This document shows positions 7,753 through 16,003 of a stretch of DNA of 64,000 nucleotides, one piece after another. The stretch's first letter is position 1; each line of letters starts with the position of its first letter. The notes beneath the pieces were generated by a model. The model did no database searches, was not told the DNA's origin, and saw only the letters and a program-made list of their open reading frames with translations. The DNA lies in the NCBI RefSeq assembly GCF_026340255.1, contig NZ_JAPEPJ010000001.1, positions 1,419,001-1,483,000 on the forward strand, written 5' to 3'. A program made the position numbers and the translations under genes. The DNA is from Streptomyces sp. NBC_01408 (GTDB lineage: Bacteria; Actinomycetota; Actinomycetes; Streptomycetales; Streptomycetaceae).

Positions 7753-7833
7753 GCATGACTCCTTCTGCCGTGCCCGGTCCTTCGGTCGGTCCCGGGCAGG
7801 GTGGGGGTGAAGAGCTGTCGGTGCGGATCGGCT

Positions 7834-7881
7834 GTTCTGTGCTTCGGCAGTTCTGAGCTTCGGCAGTTCTGTGCTTCGGCA
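7834..7881. repeat. 16-bp tandem repeat, three copies
   Basis: GTTCTGTGCTTCGGCA at 7834-7849 and 7866-7881, with one variant copy (A for T at position 7) between them, and a partial copy following at 7882. It lies in the 238-bp gap between the YeiH stop and the protease start, upstream of the protease. Confidence 0.9.
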
Positions 7882-7990
7882 GTTCGGCTCGCGGGGGCAG
7901 AGTGGCACGGCCGCGCGTCGATGTCAGCGGGCAGTCGGAACGTTCGGTCGGTTCCGGCCAGGAATTGGCCAACTCCCTTCCCCCACCGCC

Positions 7991-9043
7991 TCATACGGTG
8001 AGCATCACGCCCGCGTACGAGACCCCGGCGACCACCACCCACGCGCCGAGCCCCAGCACCGCGGCCCGCCCGCCGGTCCGGGCCAGCGTCGGCAGGTGCA
8101 CCGCACTCCCGAGTCCGAACAGGGCGGCCGCCAGCAGCGCCTCCTGAGCCGTGTGCGCCCACTCCAGCGCCACGTCGGGCAGTACCCCGGTGGCCCGCAC
8201 CACGGCCGCGGCCAGGAATCCGGCCACGAAGAGCGGCACCGGTGCGGGCCGGCGCCCCGCCGCGGTGCGCACCCCGCGCCGCCGGGCCCGTACCGCGAAG
8301 GCCACGGCGGCCACCAGCGGGGCCAGCAGCGCAACCCGCATCAGCTTGACCAGCACCGCTTCGCCGAGCGCGCCCGGGCCCGCGGTCTGCGCGGTCGCCA
8401 CCACCTGGCCGACGTCGTGGACGCTCGCTCCCACCCAGCGCCCGAAGGCCGGGTCGGACAGTCCCAACGGACCTTGAAGCAGCGGGAGTACCGCGATGGC
8501 CAGCGTCCCGCACAGGGTCACCAGCGCCATGGAGGCGGCCACGTCCTCCTCGTCGCTGCCGGAGACCTCGCTCACCGCCCCGATCGCCGAAGCCCCGCAG
8601 ATCGAGTACCCCGTGGCGATCAGCAGCGGCTGGTCCCCGGGCAGCCCGAGCCGGCGGCCCAGCCAGAGGGTGCCGTAGAAGGTGGCCGCGACCACCCCGG
8701 CCACCATGGCCACCGTGGCCCAGCCCAGCCGGAGCACCTGGTCCAGCCCCAGGCCGAGGCCCAGCAGGACGATGCCGATCCGCATCAGCCGCCGGCCCGC
8801 GAGGGACAGGCCCGGGCGCGCGGCTCCCCGGACGAGGGTCCGCAGGCCCGGAAGGTGCGCCACCGCGATGCCCAGGACCACCGAGGCGGTCAGCAGGGGC
8901 ACGGCGGGAGCGATGCGGTGCACGCACCACGCCACGAGAGCGCCCGCGACCGCGAGTCCCAGCCCGGGCCAGGAAGAGGATGTTTCACGTGAAACACGAT
9001 CCGCCCGTGCCGCCCGGGGGACAGGGCGGTTCAGCAGGGCCAT
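7991..9043 (-). CDS. YeiH/UPF0324 family membrane exporter
   Basis: 350 residues with about ten hydrophobic helices and the family motif ATGYSICGASAIGAVS near residues 142-157. YeiH proteins are putative anion exporters often tied to sulfate, sulfite or sulfonate release. Here it directly follows cysteine dioxygenase in a TGATG overlap (9041-9045), so export of sulfite or cysteine-sulfinate breakdown products is a reasonable inference. The N-terminus contains RVSRET, the translation of an embedded parS site at 8981-8996 that has been accommodated just before the first helix. A LysR gene two positions upstream is the probable regulator. Confidence 0.85.
   Translation of the reverse strand: MALLNRPVPRAARADRVSRETSSSWPGLGLAVAGALVAWCVHRIAPAVPLLTASVVLGIAVAHLPGLRTLVRGAARPGLSLAGRRLMRIGIVLLGLGLGLDQVLRLGWATVAMVAGVVAATFYGTLWLGRRLGLPGDQPLLIATGYSICGASAIGAVSEVSGSDEEDVAASMALVTLCGTLAIAVLPLLQGPLGLSDPAFGRWVGASVHDVGQVVATAQTAGPGALGEAVLVKLMRVALLAPLVAAVAFAVRARRRGVRTAAGRRPAPVPLFVAGFLAAAVVRATGVLPDVALEWAHTAQEALLAAALFGLGSAVHLPTLARTGGRAAVLGLGAWVVVAGVSYAGVMLTV
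8981..8996. promoter_or_regulatory. parS site 1
   Basis: Perfect TGTTTCACGTGAAACA, the Streptomyces ParB-binding consensus. It lies inside the YeiH coding sequence near its 5' end. Confidence 0.92.
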
Positions 9044-9597
9044 CAGTCGGCCGGGAGGGCGTAGACCCTGCGGACACTGCTGCCCAGGCGGGCGACGTCG
9101 GCGCCGTAGACGTGGAGGGATATCGCCTTCGCACGACAGGAGTTGCGGACCTTGTGGATATCACCGGGCGGTGCGAACCCGCAGACGTCGCCCGGGCCGT
9201 TGACCACTTCCTCGGTCGCCACCAGCCGGGCGCCGGATACCGCCGTGGCCGGGGCCAGCCGGTAGCGGAGCTCGCTCTCCTCACCCTCGTGCACCCCGGC
9301 CACGCACCACGAGACGTGGTCGTGGATGGCGGTCTCCTGCCCGGGCAGCCACACCAGGGCGACCACCGAGAAGCTGCCGTCCGGCTCGGTGTGGAGGATG
9401 TGCTGCCGGTAGCGGTCCGCGCATCCCTCGCGCTGTTCGGGTGTGAGGAGATCCGGCGTCCCCAGGTGCGGAGCCACGCGCTCGCCGACGAGGTAGGCCG
9501 TCAGATCGGGGGCCAGTCCCCGGTCGACGACGGTGCGTATCTCCCGGACGAGGCCGGCCATCCTCGTGGTGGTTCGGGCCGGTGTCGTGGTGGTCAT
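9043..9597 (-). CDS. cysteine dioxygenase family protein
   Basis: 184-residue cupin. It shows the two metal-binding motifs of thiol dioxygenases: HDHVSWCVAGVHEG (two His and the Cys of the Cys-Tyr region, about residues 87-100) and GDIHKVRN further on. It converts L-cysteine plus O2 to cysteine sulfinic acid, the first step of cysteine catabolism. ATG 9597 is preferred to upstream in-frame ATG/TTG codons because conserved homology begins after it, though no candidate has a strong ribosome site. Coupled to YeiH and 88 bp downstream of a LysR gene on the same strand. Confidence 0.85.
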   Translation of the reverse strand: MTTTTPARTTTRMAGLVREIRTVVDRGLAPDLTAYLVGERVAPHLGTPDLLTPEQREGCADRYRQHILHTEPDGSFSVVALVWLPGQETAIHDHVSWCVAGVHEGEESELRYRLAPATAVSGARLVATEEVVNGPGDVCGFAPPGDIHKVRNSCRAKAISLHVYGADVARLGSSVRRVYALPAD

Positions 9598-9652
9598 ACC
9601 GGCAGCGTCCTGCCGTCGTTCGAGCATGTCCAACGACAGTTCTGACCCGAAA

Positions 9653-9670
9653 TCCCAAGCAGAGCTTATG
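9653..9670. promoter_or_regulatory. possible LysR-type binding site
   Basis: An inverted repeat AAGC-aga-GCTT extended by TATG lies in the short gap between the LysR gene and the dioxygenase. The heptamer CATAAGC on the minus strand here recurs at 10600-10606 just upstream of the LysR gene. Shared motif, LysR neighbour and position suggest an operator. Unproven. Confidence 0.35.
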
Positions 9671-9685
9671 GATCCGACGCAGCGA

Positions 9686-10591
9686 TCAGCACCCGATCCG
9701 GTTCGAGGCCACCTGCTTCAGCACGTCGAGGACCACGGACGTCGCGGGGATCCGCAGATGGTCCCGGTAGACGTAGGCAGCGATGTGGCGGCGCGCGGAG
9801 GGCTGGAGCGGGCGTCCGCAGACCCGGCTCAGCGAGAGGGAGGGCAGCACCAGCGCGGGCATCATCGCGACGCCCAGACCCTGCGCGACCAGGCTCTGCA
9901 CCACCAGGTTGTCGTCGGTGGCGAAGCGTATGTCGGGGACGAAGCCCAGTTCCGCGCACTCGTGCAGCAGGTTGGCCCGGCAGCGCGGGCAGCCCGCGAT
10001 CCAGCGCTCCTCGGCCAGGTCCGCCAGGTGCACGGCCCGGCGCCGGGCCAGCGGATGGCCGGTCGGCAGGAGCACCGTCAGCTGGTCCTCCAACAGCCTG
10101 ACCTCGGCGACCTCCTCGGGAATCTCCTCGTGCAGCCCGGGATAGGTGAAGGCCAGGGTGATGTCGCACTCCCCCCGCTCCAGCCTGCGCAGCGATTCGG
10201 GCGGCTCCCCCTCCAGCAGCTCGACCTGGATCCCCGGATGCTCCTTGGCCAGACCGCTCAGTGCCTCGGGGACGAGGGTGACGTTGGCGCTGGGAAAGCC
10301 GCAGAGCCGGACCCGCCCGGTGCGCAGGCGCGCGTACGCCTTCAGCTGGGCCTCGGCGGCGGAGAGGCTGCCGAGGATGGTCTCGGCGTGCCGGGCGAGG
10401 GACTCCCCGGCCTCGGTGAGCTGCATCTTGCGGCCGATGCGGGTGAACAACGGGGTCCCGACGGCACGTTCGAGTGCCTTCATCTGCTGGGTGATCGCGG
10501 GCTGGGTGTACCCGAGGATGCGGGCGGCTGCCGAATAGGACCCGGAGGCCACGACCGCATGGAACGTCCGTATGTGCCGGGAATCGAACAC
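9686..10591 (-). CDS. LysR-family transcriptional regulator
   Basis: 301 residues. The N-terminal winged HTH is clear (RTFHAVVASGSYSAAARILGYTQPAITQQMKALE), followed by the periplasmic-binding-protein-like effector domain from about residue 90. Start is the GTG at 10591; Shine-Dalgarno support is poor. It lies upstream of and parallel to cysteine dioxygenase and YeiH, so it probably activates them in response to cysteine, sulfite or a related sulfur signal. LysR control of adjacent yeiH genes is common in bacteria. Confidence 0.85.
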   Translation of the reverse strand: MFDSRHIRTFHAVVASGSYSAAARILGYTQPAITQQMKALERAVGTPLFTRIGRKMQLTEAGESLARHAETILGSLSAAEAQLKAYARLRTGRVRLCGFPSANVTLVPEALSGLAKEHPGIQVELLEGEPPESLRRLERGECDITLAFTYPGLHEEIPEEVAEVRLLEDQLTVLLPTGHPLARRRAVHLADLAEERWIAGCPRCRANLLHECAELGFVPDIRFATDDNLVVQSLVAQGLGVAMMPALVLPSLSLSRVCGRPLQPSARRHIAAYVYRDHLRIPATSVVLDVLKQVASNRIGC

Positions 10592-10613
10592 CAGAGAAGC
10601 ATAAGCGGACGTT

Positions 10614-10653
10614 GGGAGGGGCCGTAGGCGGAATCCCGCCTACGGCCCCTCCC
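10614..10653 (-). terminator. 18-bp perfect-stem terminator
   Basis: Arms 10614-10631 and 10636-10653 are fully complementary around a 4-nt loop, 28 bp past the HtrA stop codon. One of the strongest hairpins in the window. Confidence 0.88.
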
Positions 10654-10681
10654 CATCAAGCCAGCACTTCCGACAGCGGGG

Positions 10682-12283
10682 TTACTTGTCGCCGACCCGC
10701 GAGCCGAGCGTGATGTCCACGGTGTTCGGCTTGCCGTCGCGCAGGTAGGTCAGCTTCACCGTGTCGCCGGGCTTGTACGTCCAGATCATGCTGATCAGGC
10801 TCGGGCCGCTGTCTACCGGCTTGCCGCCGAACTCGGTGATGAGGTCGCCGGGCTTGAGGCCCGCCTTGCCGGCCGGACCGTTGGGGTCGACCAGCTCGTT
10901 GGCGGCCGCGCCCTGCTCGGAGATCTTGGCGCCCTCGGCCTTGGACTGGAGGTCCACGGAGACGGAGATCACCGGGTAAACCGGCTTGCCCGTCTTGATC
11001 AGCGACTCCGCGACGTTCTTCGCCTGGTTGATCGGGATGGCGAAGCCGAGGCCGATCGAACCGGCCTGGCCGCCGCCGAAGCCGCCGTTGCCGGCCGACT
11101 GGATCGCGGAGTTGATGCCGATGACCGCGCCGCGGCCGTCGAGCAGCGGGCCGCCGGAGTTGCCCGGGTTGATCGAGGCGTCGGTCTGGAGCGCGCTCAT
11201 GTACGAGTTCTTGCCGCCGGAGCCGTCACCGGAGGCGACCGGGCGGTTCTTGGCACTGACGATGCCGGTGGTGACCGTGTTGGACAGTCCGAACGGTGCG
11301 CCGATCGCGATCGTCGAGTCGCCGACGGCCACCTTCTCGGAGTCACCGAGCGGCAGCGGCTTCAGACCGGCCGGCGGGTTCTTCAGCTTGAGCACCGCGA
11401 CGTCGTAGCCCTGGGCCCGGCCGACGACCTCGGCCTCGTACTTCTTGCCGTCGGAGAAGGTCGCCGTGAGCTTGCCGCCGTTGGCCGCGGAGGCGACCAC
11501 GTGGTTGTTGGTGAGGATGTGGCCCTGCTGGTCGTAGACGAAGCCGGTGCCGGTACCGCCCTCGCCCTCGCCGGCCGAGGCCTCGATGGTGACCACGCTG
11601 GGCAGGGCGCCGGCGGCCAGGCCCGCGATGGAGCCCGCGTCGCGCTTGAGCTCCTTGGGGGTGGCCGCGCTGATCGTGGTCGAGCCGGTGCCGTTGTCGC
11701 TGCGGTCGGCGGCCCAGTAGCCGACGCCGCCGCCGATGGCGCCCGCGAGGAGAGCCGCCGCGAGCACGCCCGCGATCAGGCCGCCCTTGCCCTTCGGCTT
11801 GCGGGGCGGGGTGCCGTCGGCGGTCAGGGGGGTGCCCCAGACACCGCCGCCGTGGCCGCCGTACGCCGGGACCGTGGGCGGCGGGGGCGGCCAGCCCTCG
11901 GCTCCGTGCGCGGCCGGGGAGTACGGGACCTGCGGAGTGTGCGGGGCATACGGGGCCTGCGGGCCGGGAGCGTGCCTGTACGCCGGGGCGGCCTGGTGAG
12001 CCGGGGTGGCCGGCGCGGCCGGGGTGGGCGGGATCTGCTGGGTCTGCTCGGTGCCGGGCACGGGCGTCGGCGGGAGCTGCTGCGTCACCGGCTCGGCCGC
12101 GGCGGACCCGGGGGCCGGGGCCATGGGGGCAGGAGCAGCGGGCGCCGGGGCTACGGGCGCCGGGGGTGCGTCGGCCGGCTGCGGGGCAACCGCCGGAACC
12201 TGCGTCTCGGAGGCCGGAGCAGGGGGTACTGACGGGGCCGCGGGGGGCGTAGGGGCCGCGGTGCCCTCGTTCTCGGTGCTCAC
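10682..12283 (-). CDS. htrA: HtrA/DegP-type membrane-anchored serine protease with PDZ domain
   Basis: 533 residues. Residues 1-160 are a Pro/Ala-rich cytoplasmic region, 168-190 a transmembrane helix, 215-400 the protease domain with H261 (TNNHVV), D294 (YDVAVL) and S376 (NPGNSGGP), and about 430-525 one PDZ domain (GPAGKAGLKPGDLITEFGG). This is the normal actinobacterial HtrA plan for extracytoplasmic protein quality control. GTG 12283 is preceded by GAGGAGAGAG. Many streptomycete paralogues exist, so the symbol denotes the family rather than a one-to-one orthologue. Expression is often under envelope-stress control; no clear operator is seen here. Confidence 0.9.
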   Translation of the reverse strand: MSTENEGTAAPTPPAAPSVPPAPASETQVPAVAPQPADAPPAPVAPAPAAPAPMAPAPGSAAAEPVTQQLPPTPVPGTEQTQQIPPTPAAPATPAHQAAPAYRHAPGPQAPYAPHTPQVPYSPAAHGAEGWPPPPPTVPAYGGHGGGVWGTPLTADGTPPRKPKGKGGLIAGVLAAALLAGAIGGGVGYWAADRSDNGTGSTTISAATPKELKRDAGSIAGLAAGALPSVVTIEASAGEGEGGTGTGFVYDQQGHILTNNHVVASAANGGKLTATFSDGKKYEAEVVGRAQGYDVAVLKLKNPPAGLKPLPLGDSEKVAVGDSTIAIGAPFGLSNTVTTGIVSAKNRPVASGDGSGGKNSYMSALQTDASINPGNSGGPLLDGRGAVIGINSAIQSAGNGGFGGGQAGSIGLGFAIPINQAKNVAESLIKTGKPVYPVISVSVDLQSKAEGAKISEQGAAANELVDPNGPAGKAGLKPGDLITEFGGKPVDSGPSLISMIWTYKPGDTVKLTYLRDGKPNTVDITLGSRVGDK

Positions 12284-12508
12284 AGCGCTCTCTCCTCGTC
12301 ACACACGGCTTCAGAAATCTCTGGCGATCGGTCCGACTGAACGTTCGACGTGCCGCACAAGTTCCTGAGCAAAGCCTTTCCCATGACCCGTCAGAGCACT
12401 GTAAGCCGCACCTGTGTATCTCCTGGCATCCTTTATATCCGACATTTCGGACGCATCTTCCGTACCCGCTCTCTACGTCCGAGGCCCCCGCGGTGGCACC
12501 ATGACCCG

Positions 12509-13309
12509 GTGACCCACGCAATGCCGCACCCCATCCAGGTCGTCGCCCACCGCGGCGCCTCGGAGGATGCCCCCGAGCACACCCTGGCCGCCTACCGCAA
12601 GGCGATCGAGGACGGCGCCGACGCACTCGAGTGCGATGTCCGGCTCACCGCCGACGGCCACCTGGTCCTGGTGCACGACCGCCGGGTGAACCGCACCTCG
12701 AACGGCCGCGGCGCCGTCTCCGCCCTGGAGCTGGCCGACCTCGCCGCCCTGGACTTCGGCTCCTGGAGGGACCGCGAGGAGTCCCCCGACTGGGACGCGG
12801 ACCCGGAGCGCACGTCCGTCCTCACCCTGGAGCGGCTGCTCGAGCTGATCTCCGACGCCAGCCGGCCCGTACAGCTCGCGATCGAGACGAAGCACCCGAC
12901 CCGCTGGGCCGGACAGGTGGAGGAGCGCCTCCTCTTCCTCCTCAAGCGCTTCGCCCTGGACTCCCCGCCGGCCGAGGGCCCGCACCCGGTCCGGGTCATG
13001 AGCTTCTCGGCGCGCTCGCTGCACCGGGTGCGCGCGGCCGCGCCGACGATCCCGACCGTGTACCTGATGCAGTTCATCTCCCCCCGGATGCGGGACGGAC
13101 GGCTGCCGGCCGGGGTGCGGATCGCCGGCCCGGGCATGCGGATCGTGCGCAACCATCCCGGCTTCATCCGCAAGCTCCAGGACGCGGGGCACTCCGTGCA
13201 CGTATGGACCGTGAATGAGCCAGAAGACGTTCAGCTCTGCGCTGATCTGGGTGTGGAGGCGATCATCACGAACAGGCCCCGCCAAGTTCTGTCACAACTA
13301 GGGCGCTGA
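12509..13309 (+). CDS. glycerophosphodiester phosphodiesterase
   Basis: 266 residues, GDPD TIM-barrel. Signature motifs are VVAHRGASEDAPEHT, ALECDVRLTADGHLVLVHD and the C-terminal HVWTVNEPED. It hydrolyses glycerophosphodiesters to an alcohol and glycerol-3-phosphate. The metal and general acid-base residues (HRG, E-C-D, H-D) are intact. No signal peptide, so it is cytoplasmic. GTG 12509 is used; an in-frame ATG at 12521 is equally possible because neither has a clear ribosome site and homology begins just after it. The 225-bp gap to the divergent htrA gene serves as the promoter region for both. Confidence 0.88.
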   Translation: MTHAMPHPIQVVAHRGASEDAPEHTLAAYRKAIEDGADALECDVRLTADGHLVLVHDRRVNRTSNGRGAVSALELADLAALDFGSWRDREESPDWDADPERTSVLTLERLLELISDASRPVQLAIETKHPTRWAGQVEERLLFLLKRFALDSPPAEGPHPVRVMSFSARSLHRVRAAAPTIPTVYLMQFISPRMRDGRLPAGVRIAGPGMRIVRNHPGFIRKLQDAGHSVHVWTVNEPEDVQLCADLGVEAIITNRPRQVLSQLGR

Positions 13310-13480
13310 CGTCCCCATTTGCCCACCCGTCACGCAGGGCCCGCACGTCACGGGGTGTGCCCCGGCGCATCCGCTCCGCATTCGATAGTCATGAATGCGT
13401 CAGAGTGCTCCGCTTCGGCGGTTTCCGGTCCAGGCCATTGGGGCATCCAGACCATGCGTGGGGCTAAGGAGGTTCCGGGG

Positions 13481-13996
13481 GTGGCGTTGGTGGTGGCACA
13501 GGAAGTGCCCACGTCGTCGTGCATGGACGTACGCCATGGTCCTGCGGGCGTGGGCGAGGCGAGACACCGCATGCGTGAGCAATTGCGCGTCAGCGGAGTG
13601 TCCGAATCGGTCGTGGACGATGCCGTACTGATCCTTTCCGAACTGCTCAGCAATGCCTGCCGACACGGCAGACCTCTGGGCGCGGGAGAAGTCGGGGACG
13701 GGGAGATACGCGCCGCGTGGCGCGTCGACAGAGCAGGGCGGCTGACGGTCGAGGTCACGGACGGCGGCGGGCCCACCCGCCCGGTTCCGGCCACGCCTTC
13801 GGTCACCGCACGGGGCGGCCGGGGGCTGAACATCATCAGTGCCCTGGCCCAGGACTGGGGTGTCCGGGACGGAGCGGCGGGTGAGATCACCGTCTGGGTG
13901 GTCGTTGCCTGCGGGCCCCGGCACGAGGATTTCGCTACGCGCGTTGCGCCCCCGGCGATCGACTTCAGCAATGCCTTCGACGATCTGGATCCCTGA
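13481..13996 (+). CDS. RsbW-like ATP-binding regulatory protein
   Basis: 171 residues with a HATPase_c_2 fold: N box ILSELLSNACRHG, G1 box VEVTDGGGP and G2 region TARGGRGLNIISAL. These small GHKL proteins act in Streptomyces as anti-sigma factors or partners of PP2C phosphatases and STAS proteins. GTG 13481 is chosen because AAGGAGG lies 8 nt upstream; the longer frame to 13319 lacks one. The GAF-PP2C phosphatase 3.2 kb away and a second RsbW-like gene at 20402 are possible functional partners, though no STAS antagonist is in the window. Confidence 0.82.
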   Translation: MALVVAQEVPTSSCMDVRHGPAGVGEARHRMREQLRVSGVSESVVDDAVLILSELLSNACRHGRPLGAGEVGDGEIRAAWRVDRAGRLTVEVTDGGGPTRPVPATPSVTARGGRGLNIISALAQDWGVRDGAAGEITVWVVVACGPRHEDFATRVAPPAIDFSNAFDDLDP

Positions 13997-14162
13997 GCAC
14001 CGAGGGGATCCCTGACAGCAGTACCGGTCATCCGCACAGGCGGCCGTCCGGGAGCGCACGCCGACCGTGCTCCCGGCCGCACCCCACCGGTTCCGGCGGT
14101 ACGAACGGCTAGGCTCGCGCCCAGACACGACGCCGTACCGCCGCAACCGGGAGACACCCACG

Positions 14163-15137
14163 ATGGCCAAGAAGCGCCCCGCAGCGAAGACTGCAAAGCC
14201 GCAGCTCAACAACGGTGAGATTCCGGTGGTGGGCGCTCGCGAGCCCTGCCCCTGCGGATCCGGGCGCCGCTACAAGGCCTGCCACGGCGCAGCCGCCGCG
14301 CACGCCGTCACCGAGCACGTACGGCGCCCGTTCGAGGGACTGCCGGGCGAGTGCGACTGGGTCGCGCTGCGCGAGCTCGTGCCCGCCGCCACCGTCCCGC
14401 TGTCGCTCAAGGCCGGTCTGCCCGAGGGCGTTCCCTCCGTCACGCTCGTGACCGTACTGCCCATGGCCTGGCCGGCGCTGCGCCGCGAGGACGGATCTGT
14501 CCTGCTCGGCCTGCAGAACGAGTCCTCCACCGGGGATCTCGGCCGCGATATGGCCGACACCCTGGAGCGTGCCCTCGTAGCGGATCCGGGGACTCCCGTT
14601 CCGGCCCGCCGCGTTCCGGCCGAGGGTCCGCGACTTCAGGATCTCCTGGACTCCGACGGCGGTTTCGAGCCGGTTGTGCACAGCGGCTTCGAATTCTGGA
14701 TTCCGGAATCGGAGAGCGCCCAGAGCGCCTCGCCGGAGATCGCCGCCTCGCTCGAGCGCGCCAACGCGGCGGCCATTCCCACCGTCAAGCTCTCCGGTGT
14801 GGACGCGGCCTACTGGTGCGAGACCCCCGAGAAGAACCACCTGCGCTGGGTCATGCCGCACCCCGAGGAGAAGCTGCTCGACGCCCTCGCGCGGCTGCAC
14901 GCGGCGGGCACTACCTCGCTCGGCGAAGGCACGCGGCTGGTCGGTTCCTTCCGCGCGCACGGCCTCATGGTTCCCGTCTGGGATCTGCCCACCGGGGTCA
15001 CCGCGGACGATGTCGAGAAGCCCGCGGCCGAGTTCGCGGAGCGGCTGGCCGAGGCTCTGGCCTCGGACGCACCGCTGACCACGGAAGAGCGCCGGGCGCG
15101 CGGCGGACTCACCAACCGCCAGGTGACCCTCAGCTGA
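14163..15137 (+). CDS. DUF5926 protein with SEC-C zinc motif
   Basis: 324 residues. After a basic Lys-rich start it carries a SEC-C motif, [15 protein letters not shown] (C29, C31, C40, H41), the zinc site first known from the SecA C-terminus. The rest belongs to an actinobacterial family I know as DUF5926; no catalytic residues are evident. SEC-C modules often contact ribosomes or SecB-like partners, so a role in translation or protein handling is possible but unproven. ATG 14163. It stands alone, followed by two hairpins. Confidence 0.8.
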   Translation: MAKKRPAAKTAKPQLNNGEIPVVGAREPCPCGSGRRYKACHGAAAAHAVTEHVRRPFEGLPGECDWVALRELVPAATVPLSLKAGLPEGVPSVTLVTVLPMAWPALRREDGSVLLGLQNESSTGDLGRDMADTLERALVADPGTPVPARRVPAEGPRLQDLLDSDGGFEPVVHSGFEFWIPESESAQSASPEIAASLERANAAAIPTVKLSGVDAAYWCETPEKNHLRWVMPHPEEKLLDALARLHAAGTTSLGEGTRLVGSFRAHGLMVPVWDLPTGVTADDVEKPAAEFAERLAEALASDAPLTTEERRARGGLTNRQVTLS

Positions 15138-15212
15138 CCTGCACACACGCGGAGGTCGGTGACCGGAGTCACAACTCCCGCTAATCGTCTGCAAATCCGT
15201 GTCTGAATATCA

Positions 15213-15297
15213 GAGATCGAATTTGCGTACAGGCGATCTCTTGTTACCGTTCTTGTAGCCCGGTCGCTGGTGCATCCCCCGTCGCCAGCGACCGGGC
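15213..15297 (+). ncRNA. possible short non-coding transcript
   Basis: A perfect 7-bp inverted repeat GAGATCG/CGATCTC (15213-15219, 15234-15240) precedes TTGCGT and TTACCGT (promoter-like spacing) and then a strong terminator hairpin at 15258-15297. No ORF lies between. This could be a 40-60 nt RNA or just the tail of the DUF5926 transcript. No known RNA family is recognised. Confidence 0.3.
15258..15297 (+). terminator. 13-bp stem terminator
   Basis: GCCCGGTCGCTGG (15258-15270) pairs perfectly with CCAGCGACCGGGC (15285-15297), followed by ccttcattt. It can terminate the plus-strand DUF5926 transcript and, facing it, the minus-strand gene ending at 15316. Confidence 0.8.
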
Positions 15298-15315
15298 CCT
15301 TCATTTCGGCGGTTC

Positions 15316-15888
15316 TCAACCGTCACTCGGGGCCGGTGAGTTGCTCCCGGACCGCAAGAGCAGCGCCCCTTCATCATCCGGAACTGCGAATTCCGCAACA
15401 GCCGAGTAACTGTCCGGCGCTCCCGCCGAGGTCTCGCTCGGCGTCTCGCACAATCCCGGCTCGTCCCCCGCGCCGACCGCACACCGGATCTGCACCGTCC
15501 GCCCGGCCGGTCCCATCACGGTCAGCACCGCGTCCAGCGGACGGCCGCTGGTGTTGCGGTAGTAACTGCGGCCCCACGTCCGGCCCTCGGCCACCAGGAC
15601 GCACGTCTGGGCCTCCAGGCCGTGCGGCGAGGACAGTTCGGGACCGCACTGGGAATCCGTACGGGGCTGCTGCGACGGTCCGGGCTGCTGGGCCGCGGGT
15701 GCCGGCGAGGTGGGCGAGGACGACGCCGACGAGGGGCGCGAAGGGTCCGAAAGTCCGAGCGTCGAGAGCAGGCCGCCGCTCTTTCCGTCATCCTGAACGG
15801 CGAAATCCGGTCCCGCGATCGCCCCGGCGAGCGGGAGCGACAAGATGATCAGCACACCGGCGCCGATACCGATCAGGCGGAGATTCAT
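15316..15888 (-). CDS. exported or membrane-anchored protein of unknown function
   Basis: 190 residues. Residues 4-26 form an N-terminal hydrophobic segment (LIGIGAGVLIILSLPLAGAIAG), either a signal peptide or an anchor. A Ser/Pro/Ala linker follows (about 48-76), then a compact beta-rich domain with three cysteines (QCGPEL, QTCVLV, IRCAVG) and SYYRNTSGRPLDAVLTVMGPAGRTVQ. The N-terminal segment plus Ser/Pro linker resembles a sortase-free cell-wall-spanning layout. No family recognised. ATG 15888 follows a longer open frame that has no support. Confidence 0.65.
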   Translation of the reverse strand: MNLRLIGIGAGVLIILSLPLAGAIAGPDFAVQDDGKSGGLLSTLGLSDPSRPSSASSSPTSPAPAAQQPGPSQQPRTDSQCGPELSSPHGLEAQTCVLVAEGRTWGRSYYRNTSGRPLDAVLTVMGPAGRTVQIRCAVGAGDEPGLCETPSETSAGAPDSYSAVAEFAVPDDEGALLLRSGSNSPAPSDG

Positions 15889-16003
15889 TCGCCGAAGATA
15901 GCGACGCGGGAATGGGGCACGGAGATCCCCGCGCCCAATTCCCTTGGAAACCGGTCCAGCTGGCACCCGTACGAGTGATCGGCCGATACCGGACCACCCC
16001 GGG

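Noticed and set aside
9160..9168. Additional DnaA box (tgtggatat)
   Set aside because: Two departures from consensus and inside the cysteine dioxygenase gene.
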